This document shows, piece by piece, positions 34,003 through 41,924 of a stretch of DNA of 64,000 nt. Numbering within the stretch: the first letter of the stretch is position 1; each line of letters starts with the position of its first letter. The position numbers were made by a program, and so were the translations under genes. The notes beneath the pieces were generated by a model. It was not told the origin of the DNA. It worked only from the letters and a program-made list of their open reading frames with translations, and did no database searches. Source of the DNA: Kluyvera ascorbata_C (lineage in GTDB: Bacteria > Pseudomonadota > Gammaproteobacteria > Enterobacterales > Enterobacteriaceae); assembly GCF_044197065.1 (NCBI RefSeq), contig NZ_JBIQOI010000002.1, positions 186,001-250,000 on the forward strand, given 5' to 3'.

Positions 34003-35070
34003 TCAACTATCCCGTTGCGCCGCCGATTTTCCTTTCTGCACCGTCGCTTTCAGTTGCCCAATAAGCTCGCGGCGGAAGTCACCGAGACGCGGCTTGTCGT
34101 TGTCTATCCACGGCAGCGGTCGGCAAAGCTCCATCGCTTTGATCCCAAGACGTGCGGTCAGCAGCCCGGCGCCAATCCCCTGCGCCGCACGGGTCGACAG
34201 ACGCGCGGCCAGATCCTGCGACATCCAGTCCATACCGATTTCCCGCACCAATTCGCTGGCACCGGCAAAGGCGATGTTGATAAGCACCAGGCGGAACAGG
34301 CGCAGGCGGCTGTAGTAGCCCAGTTCAATGCCGTAGAGATTCGCGATGCGGTTAATCAGCCGCAGGTTACGCCAGGCGATAAAGCCCATATCCACCAGCG
34401 CCAGCGGGCTGACGGCAATCATCAGCGTCGACTCCGCCGCCGAACGGCTGATTTCACGCCGCGCCTGCGCGTCCAGCACCGGCTGCACCAGATGGGCATA
34501 CAGGCCGACCACTTCGCGGTCGCTCTGGGTTTCGTGGATAGCGGCGTACCAGCGCTGTAGGGCCGGGTGCGACTGATCCAGCCCCGCCTGGCGCGCCAGC
34601 CCTTCACAGAACGCACGCCCTTTGCCCACGCTGTGGCTGTGCATTAAGGTGCGCGCTTCATCGCGTTCTTCCGCGCGCTGGCGCAAGCGCCAGAGTCGGC
34701 GCCATTCGGTGACCACCGAACCGACACCCGCGCCGACGATAAGCGCCCCGGCGGCGCAGCCACCGAGCGCCGCCCAGTCGTTGGTTTGCCAGGCCGTCAT
34801 CGTCCACTGTACGCCCTGAGCAACCACGCTAATGCCAAACAGACCGAGCCCCGCGGTGACCATTTTGCGCCACAGGCTGCGTTTCGGGCGCAGCGCCGCG
34901 TCGAGGGTGGCTTCCACCTGCCCTTCCTGCTCGGGTTCATCGTCGAGCGCTACCGGGGCGAATTTCTCTGCCGTCGCGTCATCAAACGCCTGCGAGGTTT
35001 TAAACTGTTCCGGCTTCACTTCATCGAGCGGGCCGTCAAAGTCAATGCGTGGTTTATAGGCATCATTCAT
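34003..35070 (-). CDS. ycjF: YcjF, inner-membrane protein (UPF0283)
   Basis: 355 residues; E. coli YcjF has 353. The acidic N-terminus starts PRIDFDGPLDEVKPEQF, with two membrane helices about residues 70-120 and a conserved C-terminal block (HPALQRWYAAIHETQSDREVV to GIGAGLLTARLGIKAMELCRPLPWID). The exact role is unknown; it is encoded with ycjX and the psp genes. The ATG overlaps the ycjX stop by 4 bp. Confidence 0.95.
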   Translation of the reverse strand: MNDAYKPRIDFDGPLDEVKPEQFKTSQAFDDATAEKFAPVALDDEPEQEGQVEATLDAALRPKRSLWRKMVTAGLGLFGISVVAQGVQWTMTAWQTNDWAALGGCAAGALIVGAGVGSVVTEWRRLWRLRQRAEERDEARTLMHSHSVGKGRAFCEGLARQAGLDQSHPALQRWYAAIHETQSDREVVGLYAHLVQPVLDAQARREISRSAAESTLMIAVSPLALVDMGFIAWRNLRLINRIANLYGIELGYYSRLRLFRLVLINIAFAGASELVREIGMDWMSQDLAARLSTRAAQGIGAGLLTARLGIKAMELCRPLPWIDNDKPRLGDFRRELIGQLKATVQKGKSAAQRDS

Positions 35071-36464
35071 CGCAGCTTATCTCCAATTAAAAACTCCAGC
35101 GCGGCATCGAGGCGGATATGCGGCAGCGGCTGGTCAACGTCCATGGCTTGCGGGCGGAAGGCCTCAAACTGAAAGCCCTGTTTATCCCAGAACGCCTGTC
35201 CAGGAAGGCGCGCCGGGACTTCACCGGGGTAGACGGTGAGCGGCTGGCCGTCGCTCAGGCGATGACCACGCAGCGCCGGGATTTTCTCACCGTTGACCTC
35301 AATCAGCCCGCTTTGCGTGGCCTGCACCGAAGCGAGTCCCAGACAGTCCATGGTAATGCCTTCAAAGGCGGCGTTTTGCCACGCGTCCTGAATCAGCTGT
35401 TGCAGCAGCGATACCATATTGCCGTGCTGATCGACGGTCACGTGATCCGCTTTGGTGGCGGCAAACAGTAGCTTGTCGATAACCGGCGAAAACAGACGAC
35501 GGAACAGCGTGCGCTGCCCGTAGTGGAAGCTGTGCATCAGTTGCGTCAGCGCCAGGCGCATATCGTTAAACGCCTGCGGGCCGCTGTTGAGCGGCTGTAG
35601 GCAGTCGACCAGCACAATCTGGCGGTCGAAGCGCAGGAAGTGATCCCGATAGAACCCCTTCACTACTTTCTCGCAGTAATAGTGGAAGCGCTCGCGCAGC
35701 ATGCCAGCGTTGCTGTGTTTGTCTGCCTGCGCGAGCTTCGACTCGCCGATGGCGTCGACGTCCGGCCACGGGAAAAACTGTAAAGCCGGGGCACCGGCAA
35801 GGTCGCCCGGCAGCACAAAGCGGCCCGGCTGAATAAAGTGCAGCCCTTCCTGCTTACACTGGTGCAGGTAGTCGGTCCACGCCTGGGCGATTTCCGCCAG
35901 CCGGTTTTCGTCGGCGGGCGCGAACGGGTCCAACCCTTCGCAGAGCTGTCGCCATTTTGCCGACCATTCGCCGCGCTGGCCGGTCAGCAGCCCGGTCATC
36001 TGCCGCGACCAGCCGAGGTAATCCTGGTTGAGCATCGGTAAGTCGAGCAGCCATTCGCCGGGATAGTCGACAATCTCCAGATAGAGCGTGGAGGTCTCTT
36101 TAAAATGACGCAGCAGCGAATCGTTTGATTTGTAGCGCAGCGCCAGGCGAATTTCGCTCACCCCACGCGTCGGCGTCGGCCATGATGGCGGCTGGCCATA
36201 GAGTTGCGCCAGCCCTTCGTCGTAGGTGAATCGCGGGATACCGAGGTCACGCTGGGGAATACGCTTAACGCCGAGCAGGCGCTCTTCGCGCACCGCGCTC
36301 AGCAGCGGCAGGCGCGCGCCGGTATGAATATTGAGTAGCTGATTCACCAGGCCGGTGATAAAGGCCGTCTTGCCGCTGCGGCTAAGGCCGGTAACGGCAA
36401 GACGAAGATGCCGGTCAACGCCACGGTTGACCAGCGCATTGAATTCATTTTTGAGTCGCTTCAT
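35067..36464 (-). CDS. ycjX: YcjX, P-loop protein (DUF463)
   Basis: 465 residues, as in E. coli. A Walker A-like GLSRSGKTAF lies at about residues 26-35 and a Walker B-like LEIVDYPGEWLLD near 130. It is described as a stress-related ATP/GTP-binding protein coexpressed with the phage-shock genes. It starts 34 bp after pspD with no terminator between, so it is probably part of the psp operon here; pspE, which follows pspD in E. coli, is absent. Confidence 0.95.
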   Translation of the reverse strand: MKRLKNEFNALVNRGVDRHLRLAVTGLSRSGKTAFITGLVNQLLNIHTGARLPLLSAVREERLLGVKRIPQRDLGIPRFTYDEGLAQLYGQPPSWPTPTRGVSEIRLALRYKSNDSLLRHFKETSTLYLEIVDYPGEWLLDLPMLNQDYLGWSRQMTGLLTGQRGEWSAKWRQLCEGLDPFAPADENRLAEIAQAWTDYLHQCKQEGLHFIQPGRFVLPGDLAGAPALQFFPWPDVDAIGESKLAQADKHSNAGMLRERFHYYCEKVVKGFYRDHFLRFDRQIVLVDCLQPLNSGPQAFNDMRLALTQLMHSFHYGQRTLFRRLFSPVIDKLLFAATKADHVTVDQHGNMVSLLQQLIQDAWQNAAFEGITMDCLGLASVQATQSGLIEVNGEKIPALRGHRLSDGQPLTVYPGEVPARLPGQAFWDKQGFQFEAFRPQAMDVDQPLPHIRLDAALEFLIGDKLR

Positions 36465-36498
36465 TGCTTATCAAACACTCCTCGCTACGCCGATAGCC

Positions 36499-36717
36499 CT
36501 ATTTTGCCATGGGGAAATAACGTTTGGCGAGGCGGGATAACAGCGGCTCCAGCGCCACCGCCAGAAACATCTTCAACGGACGGCGGGCAACGGACTTTAC
36601 CGCCCATCCGGCAACACCCGCCGGGCCGTAGCGCAGCGCCGTCAACAGCGCCAGCTTGCCGACGATTTTCAAACCGGGCTTCACCTTCTGGCCTGCCCGC
36701 TGCCATTGATTATTCAT
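36499..36717 (-). CDS. pspD: PspD, phage shock protein D
   Basis: 72 residues; E. coli PspD has 73. The core KVKPGLKIVGKLALLTALRYGPAGVAGWAVKSVARRPLK is conserved. A small inner-membrane peripheral protein of the Psp response. It is the fourth gene of pspABCD. Confidence 0.93.
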   Translation of the reverse strand: MNNQWQRAGQKVKPGLKIVGKLALLTALRYGPAGVAGWAVKSVARRPLKMFLAVALEPLLSRLAKRYFPMAK

Positions 36718-36731
36718 CAGTAACCTCTTGC

Positions 36732-37088
36732 TCAGAGCTGACGGAACCGGCTGCGCAAAGTAAAGGTGTCAGATGTCACGTAACGTTCCATCTCGCGCAG
36801 TCGCTGCTCACCAGCGGCTAATTCAGCATCTACCGCATCCAGCAGATCGCGGCTGGAGGGCTGATGCGGATTGTTCATCGCCCCTTCCGGCATCGGGTCG
36901 AGGGCGAAGGTCAAAATCACGTAGGCGACGACGACAAAGAAAAAGAGACCAAACAGCATCGCCAGCACGGTAATAATACGAATCAGCTTCACCGGTACGT
37001 CGAGATATTCGGCAATACCGGCACAGACCCCTTTCACCATGCCTCGCTGCGGGATACGCCACAGCTTTTTGTTAAGATCCAGCGCCAT
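36732..37088 (-). CDS. pspC: PspC, phage shock membrane sensor/effector
   Basis: 118 residues. The PspC domain includes KLWRIPQRGMVKGVCAGIAEYLDVPVKLIRI, followed by one strongly hydrophobic helix (about 40-65) and a C-terminal leucine-zipper-like stretch that contacts PspA. With PspB it senses inner-membrane damage and frees PspF from PspA. Its ATG shares one base with the pspB stop (TAATG). Confidence 0.95.
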   Translation of the reverse strand: MALDLNKKLWRIPQRGMVKGVCAGIAEYLDVPVKLIRIITVLAMLFGLFFFVVVAYVILTFALDPMPEGAMNNPHQPSSRDLLDAVDAELAAGEQRLREMERYVTSDTFTLRSRFRQL

Positions 37089-37312
37089 TATTTGTCCCTC
37101 CAGTTTGGATGTTCAGCATCCAGAATGGCTTCCAGCGCCTGAATACGCTCGCGCATCCGTTTCGCGTCATCGGTCAACTGCATCAGCCGTTGTTGCTCGC
37201 CCTGCGACAGCTCGCCGGAGCGGGAGCGATTGCTATAGTGAAGCCACAGCCAAATCGGCAAAACAAACAGCACAAACAACGTCAGGGGAATGCCGAGGAA
37301 AAGCGCGCTCAT
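37088..37312 (-). CDS. pspB: PspB, phage shock membrane protein
   Basis: 74 residues, as in E. coli. An N-terminal membrane helix (LGIPLTLFVLFVLPIWLWLHY) is followed by a coiled coil (about 35-70) that binds PspC. It is needed for signal transfer to PspA-PspF. A 52-bp gap with a small hairpin separates it from pspA. Confidence 0.95.
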   Translation of the reverse strand: MSALFLGIPLTLFVLFVLPIWLWLHYSNRSRSGELSQGEQQRLMQLTDDAKRMRERIQALEAILDAEHPNWRDK

Positions 37313-37337
37313 AGAAACTCCTTATATATTATGAGCA

Positions 37338-37356
37338 GCGGCACGGTCAGTGCCGC
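37338..37356 (-). repeat. Intercistronic hairpin between pspA and pspB
   Basis: GCGGCAC pairs with GTGCCGC around a 5-base loop. It lacks a T-run and could let pspA be made in excess of pspBC. Confidence 0.5.
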
Positions 37357-37364
37357 CGGAATGA

Positions 37365-38033
37365 TTATTCGTTGTCCTGCTTCATTTTGGCTTTCAGCGC
37401 CGCCAGCTGCTCGCTGATTTCGTCATCCGCTTTCAGCTCAGCAAACTGCTGGTCCAGCGACGGCTGTTTACCAAAACGATGGCTTTCGGCTTCCGCTTCC
37501 ATATGGTCGATGCGGCGTTCAAAGGATTCAAAGCGAGCCATCGCTTCATCCAGTTTACCGCTGTCCAGTTGACGACGTACATCGCGGGATGAACTCGCCG
37601 CCTGATGACGCAGCGCCAGAGACTGCTGACGAGCGCGGGTTTCGCTGAGTTTGTTCTCCAGCTCACCGATCTCTTTTTTCATCCGCGCCAGGGTTTCATC
37701 CACCAGCGTCACTTCATGTTCCAGCGTGCCGATAACATCGGTCAGCTTCTGTTTTTCAATCAGCGCCGCACGCGCCAGATCGTCTTTCTCTTTACGCAGC
37801 GCCAGTTCGGCCTTCTCCTGCCATTCAACCTGCTGCGCCTGCGCACGTTCCACGCGGCGGGACAGATCTTTCTTTTCTGCCAGCGCACGGGCAGAGGTAG
37901 AGCGCACTTCCACCAGGGTGTCTTCCATCTCCTGGATCATCAAACGAACCAGCTTCTGCGGGTCTTCCGCTTTTTCCAGCAGCGAGTTGATGTTGGCGTT
38001 CACGATGTCGGCAAAACGAGAAAAAATACCCAT
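37365..38033 (-). CDS. pspA: PspA, phage shock protein A
   Basis: 222 residues, as in E. coli. A coiled-coil ESCRT-III-like protein with amphipathic N-terminal helix (MGIFSRFADIVNANINSLLE), the PQKLVRLMIQEMEDTLVEVR segment and long heptads. It binds and inhibits PspF and on stress coats and mends the inner membrane. It is the first gene of the psp operon behind a sigma-54 promoter. Confidence 0.97.
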   Translation of the reverse strand: MGIFSRFADIVNANINSLLEKAEDPQKLVRLMIQEMEDTLVEVRSTSARALAEKKDLSRRVERAQAQQVEWQEKAELALRKEKDDLARAALIEKQKLTDVIGTLEHEVTLVDETLARMKKEIGELENKLSETRARQQSLALRHQAASSSRDVRRQLDSGKLDEAMARFESFERRIDHMEAEAESHRFGKQPSLDQQFAELKADDEISEQLAALKAKMKQDNE

Positions 38034-38083
38034 TGTTCAATCCTCTTAGTTCTGTGTATCGGGCTGAGCCCTGCGTAATGACT

Positions 38084-38102
38084 ATTACAACTTCCGTGCC
38101 AA
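38084..38102 (-). promoter_or_regulatory. Sigma-54 promoter of the psp operon
   Basis: On the minus strand TTGGCACG and TTGTA form the -24/-12 elements (GG-N10-GT), 50 bases before the pspA start. The form matches the E. coli pspA promoter, which also has GT at -12. Confidence 0.88.
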
Positions 38103-38166
38103 CTTTTTATCTTATTGATTATCAAAGAGGTGATTGAAATTCAGCCGCTAAACGCCTACAGTAAAA

Positions 38167-38195
38167 TGGCGAATTACACCAACATGTGGCGAATT
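38167..38195. promoter_or_regulatory. Two PspF-binding upstream activator sites
   Basis: TGGCGAATT occurs at 38167-38175 and 38187-38195, exactly 20 bp apart (two helical turns), about 80-100 bp upstream of the sigma-54 promoter. They reach the pspF start, so PspF binding should also repress pspF. Confidence 0.7.
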
Positions 38196-38200
38196 TCATC

Positions 38201-39175
38201 ATGGCAGATAACAAAGATACTCTCCTCGGCGAAGCGAACCGCTTTATTGAGGTGCTGGAACAGGTTTCCCGGCTGGCGCCGCTGAATAAGCCGGTGCTGA
38301 TTATCGGTGAGCGCGGGACGGGCAAGGAACTTATCGCCAACCGCCTGCACTACCTCTCCTCCTGCTGGCAGGGGCCGTTTATTTCGCTTAACTGCGCGGC
38401 GCTTAATGAAAATCTGCTGGATTCCGAACTGTTCGGTCACGAAGCCGGGGCGTTTACCGGCGCGCAGAAGCGTCATCCAGGGCGTTTTGAACGCGCCGAC
38501 GGCGGCACCCTGTTCCTCGATGAGCTCGCCACCGCGCCCATGCTAGTGCAGGAAAAACTGCTGCGGGTGATTGAATATGGCGAGCTGGAGCGCGTTGGCG
38601 GCAGCCAGCCGTTGCAGGTGAACGTGCGTCTGGTGTGCGCCACCAATGCGGATTTGCCCCAACTGGTCGAGGAAGGCACCTTCCGCGCCGACCTGCTCGA
38701 CCGGCTGGCCTTTGACGTGGTGCTGCTGCCATCGCTGCGTGAGCGCCAGAGCGACATCATGCTGATGGCCGAGCACTTCGCCATTCAGATGTGTCGTGAA
38801 CTCGGTCTGCCGCTGTTCCCTGGATTTACCGAACGCGCCCGCGAGACGCTGCTGCACTACCGCTGGCCGGGGAATATCCGTGAGCTGAAAAACGTGGTGG
38901 AGCGGTCGGTCTATCGGCACAGCTCCATCGAGGAGCCGCTGGACGACATTATTATCGACCCGTTCCGCCGCCAACCGGCGGTTCACGCTGAGCCTGCGGG
39001 GGAAAAAGCCGGTCCGTCGCTGCCGCTGGATCTGCGTCAGTTCCAATTAGAACAAGAAAAAGGCCTGTTGCAGCAAAGTCTGCAACAGGCCCGATTCAAC
39101 CAAAAACAGGCTGCTGAACTGCTGGGGTTAACCTACCACCAGCTGCGCGCCTTATTGAAAAAACATCAGCTTTGA
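38201..39175 (+). CDS. pspF: PspF, sigma-54 activator of the psp operon
   Basis: 324 residues from ATG at MADNKDTLLGEAN, which matches the E. coli start; a GTG five codons earlier is inside a PspF site. The AAA+ domain has Walker A GERGTGKE, the sigma-54 loop GAFTGA and Walker B GGTLFLDEL. There is no N-terminal receiver, as usual. The Fis-type HTH (NQKQAAELLGLTYHQLRALL) ends the protein. PspA inhibits it in unstressed cells. It has a weak ribosome-binding site, in line with low expression. Confidence 0.96.
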   Translation: MADNKDTLLGEANRFIEVLEQVSRLAPLNKPVLIIGERGTGKELIANRLHYLSSCWQGPFISLNCAALNENLLDSELFGHEAGAFTGAQKRHPGRFERADGGTLFLDELATAPMLVQEKLLRVIEYGELERVGGSQPLQVNVRLVCATNADLPQLVEEGTFRADLLDRLAFDVVLLPSLRERQSDIMLMAEHFAIQMCRELGLPLFPGFTERARETLLHYRWPGNIRELKNVVERSVYRHSSIEEPLDDIIIDPFRRQPAVHAEPAGEKAGPSLPLDLRQFQLEQEKGLLQQSLQQARFNQKQAAELLGLTYHQLRALLKKHQL

Positions 39176-40557
39176 CGGTGGCGCGGCAACATCACCGCGC
39201 TAACCACTATCGCCCCCAGGCACAATAAGCAGTTAAACCACAGCGCATACTGTGCCGCCTTTGCCATCCCGTGCGGTAAAAACAGCGCATAGAGCGAGGC
39301 GGTCATCGCCAGGCCAAACGCCCCGCCGAGCGAGCTGCCCATTTTGTAGACTCCGGAAGCCACGCCCACTTTATTTTCCGGCGCACTGGTGACGGCGGTA
39401 TCCGTCGACGGCGTGGCGTAGCAGCCCAACCCTAAACCAAATAACACGTTGCTGAAAAAGACGGTGGCGATATAGGTCCAGGTTTCCAGGAAGGTGCAGG
39501 AAATCAGGAAAATCCCCACCATGGCGATTGCCGGGCCGCCCATCATTGGTAATCTGGCACCGTAACGTTGAAGTAGTTTTTCCCCCACCCGAATCATCAG
39601 CAGCACGGTCACCAGATAGCCGAGCGTCATCATCCCGGTTTGCAATGGGCTGAGATGTCGACCCTGTTGCAGCCAGATGCTGGTGATCATCATGGTGCCA
39701 ATCGCGCCGTTGAGCATCAGGTTCGACAGCACCGCCGCACTGTAAGAACGGTTGTTGAACAACGCGAAATCGATGAGCGCCGCTTCCTTTTTGCGCAGAC
39801 CGCTGCGGATAAACCAGACCATCGCCACCATGGCACCGGCCAGCATCGACAACGACAGCTCGCTGGTCCAGCCCCAGTGATGCCCTTTGGCGATAAACAG
39901 GTTAAACAGCACCAGTCCGGCCACCAGGCTCAGCAGCCCGCTTACATCGAGCTTGTGCTGTGCGGCGGTGACGCTTCGGCTTTCCGGCGTGCCACGAATC
40001 AGGAAAAACGCGGTCACGGCAGCAACGATGGAGAAGACGAAAATCCAGCGCCAGCCTAGCCCCGTAGCAATCGCCCCGCCGACAAAGGAGCACAGCCCAC
40101 TACCGCCCCAGGAGCCAATCACCCAAAAGCTCACTGCGCGCTGCCGCGCCCGCCCTTCATACCAGGTTTTAATCAGCGCCAGCGTCGCCGGCATGATACA
40201 GGCGGCAGAAAGCCCCTGAACCACTCGCCCGATAAGAAACAGCACCGGACCCTGAGAAACCACCAACAGCGCGCTACCCACGATGCTCAGCGCAAGGCCG
40301 ATAAGCGTCAGGCGTACCCGGCCAAACTTATCCGCCAGTCCGCCGCTGGCGACCACAAAACAGCCGCTGAACAACGCGCTGAGGCTGACCGCGAGGGTGA
40401 GCGTCTCTAGCGAAATATCGATACTACTTTTCACCACCGGAACGACGTTTATCACCGACTGGGCAAACAGCCAGAAGGTCAGAACGCTTAAAACAATCCC
40501 CGCCAGCAGTCGGTCTGTGCCGACATACTGCGCTTCAGTCAACGAAACGGTACTCAT
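39166..40557 (-). CDS. MFS transporter, DHA2-like (14 helices)
   Basis: 463 residues with about 14 hydrophobic segments. SGGLADKFGRVRLT is motif A between helices 2 and 3, and GSWGGSGLCSFVGGAIATG takes the place of motif C. It lies 25 bp after the M20 hydrolase gene on the same strand and overlaps the end of pspF by 10 bp. With the hydrolase it probably forms a transport-catabolism pair under the AraC-type regulator. The substrate is unknown. Confidence 0.85.
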   Translation of the reverse strand: MSTVSLTEAQYVGTDRLLAGIVLSVLTFWLFAQSVINVVPVVKSSIDISLETLTLAVSLSALFSGCFVVASGGLADKFGRVRLTLIGLALSIVGSALLVVSQGPVLFLIGRVVQGLSAACIMPATLALIKTWYEGRARQRAVSFWVIGSWGGSGLCSFVGGAIATGLGWRWIFVFSIVAAVTAFFLIRGTPESRSVTAAQHKLDVSGLLSLVAGLVLFNLFIAKGHHWGWTSELSLSMLAGAMVAMVWFIRSGLRKKEAALIDFALFNNRSYSAAVLSNLMLNGAIGTMMITSIWLQQGRHLSPLQTGMMTLGYLVTVLLMIRVGEKLLQRYGARLPMMGGPAIAMVGIFLISCTFLETWTYIATVFFSNVLFGLGLGCYATPSTDTAVTSAPENKVGVASGVYKMGSSLGGAFGLAMTASLYALFLPHGMAKAAQYALWFNCLLCLGAIVVSAVMLPRHRQS

Positions 40558-40582
40558 GGCTCGCCCTCAGGTTGCGCGTCAC

Positions 40583-41755
40583 TTATGCACGCAGGTAGTG
40601 TTCCGTCAGGCCGCACCACAGCGCCGCGCCCGTCAGCAGGATATCGTCGTTAAAGTCATAGCCCGGGTTGTGGACCATGCAGCGATCCGGCTCGTCGCCC
40701 GCCCCGATGGTAAAATAGGCACCGTTGGGATTCTGTTCGAGCATAAAGGCAAAATCTTCACTTCCCATAAACGGGTTAACCGTAGCGATAGCGGCTTCGC
40801 CAAATAGCGAGGTCGCCACCTCACGCACCATCTGATTTGCCTGCGGATCGTTGCGCAGCACCGGGCTGCCGTTGACGTGCGTTAGCGTCGCCGTGGCGTT
40901 GAAACTCTCCGCCTGCGATACCGCAATATCGTGAATCCGTTGCAGCACGGTTTTCCGCACCGACTCGCTCAAGGTGCGCACCGTCAGTTTCATCTGCACT
41001 TTATCGTTGATGATGTTTGGCGCATGCCCCGCCTGAATGCTGCCCACGGTGACCACCACCGGGTCGAACGGGCTAATATTTCGCGACACGATCGTTTGCA
41101 GCGCCAGCGTGATATGACAAGCCACCACGGTCGCATCGACGGTATGCTCCGGCACTGCACCGTGACCGCCGACGCCCTGGACATCAATATGCAAGGTGTC
41201 GGACGACGCCATCATTGCCCCATCGCGCAGGCCAATTTTGCCGAGCTTCTGCCCCGGCATATTGTGCAGGCCAAAAATACGGTCGCAGGGAAATTTGGTG
41301 AACAGGCCGTCTTCCAGCATCACGCGACCGCCATACAGCAACTCTTCCGCCGGCTGAAATATCAGGTGCAACGTGCCGTTGAACGCGCGGGAACGCGCCA
41401 GATATTCGGCCGCATAAAGCAGCATGGTGGTATGGCCATCGTGACCGCAGCCGTGGAAGCTGCCGTCGGTTTCGCTGGCCCACGGCTTACCGCTGCGCTC
41501 CTGCATCGGCAGCGCGTCCATGTCCGCGCGCAGACCCAACGTTTTGCCACCGTTGCCCACTTTTAAGGTTCCCACCACGCCGGTGCCGCCGAGGCCGTAG
41601 TCCACGTCATAGCCCCAACGAGTCAACAGTTTCACCACCTCGGCGCTGGTTTTATGCTCCTGAAAACCTATCTCAGGCTGCTGGTGAAAGCGGTGGCGTA
41701 GCGCAATAAACTCCGCCTCGCGGCTCTGCAATGCTTCAACAATAGGATGTGTCAT
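40583..41755 (-). CDS. M20-family amidohydrolase (hippurate hydrolase/aminoacylase-like)
   Basis: 390 residues. Metal-binding motifs are complete: RADMDALPM, CGHDGHTTMLL, FQPAEE (general base Glu) and the C-terminal GSEDFAFML with HNPGYDFND. A dimerisation domain (GGHGAVPEHTVDA) is inserted in the middle. Such enzymes hydrolyse N-acyl amino acids such as hippurate, or IAA conjugates. It is the first gene of the M20-MFS unit, divergent from the AraC-type gene. Confidence 0.87.
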   Translation of the reverse strand: MTHPIVEALQSREAEFIALRHRFHQQPEIGFQEHKTSAEVVKLLTRWGYDVDYGLGGTGVVGTLKVGNGGKTLGLRADMDALPMQERSGKPWASETDGSFHGCGHDGHTTMLLYAAEYLARSRAFNGTLHLIFQPAEELLYGGRVMLEDGLFTKFPCDRIFGLHNMPGQKLGKIGLRDGAMMASSDTLHIDVQGVGGHGAVPEHTVDATVVACHITLALQTIVSRNISPFDPVVVTVGSIQAGHAPNIINDKVQMKLTVRTLSESVRKTVLQRIHDIAVSQAESFNATATLTHVNGSPVLRNDPQANQMVREVATSLFGEAAIATVNPFMGSEDFAFMLEQNPNGAYFTIGAGDEPDRCMVHNPGYDFNDDILLTGAALWCGLTEHYLRA

Positions 41756-41924
41756 TTTTGTTATCCCTTTATGGCTCCACAGTGATAACGTCGAGTTTAT
41801 GCCGCCGGGATGGCTTTAAAGTGCGGGTTTTTGTTTTATATTGACGGAAAATGAAATGACTATTTTTCATACGGTTTGGTTATGACAAAAAAGATACCGT
41901 TATTTTTTGTCTCAGGAGAACGAG

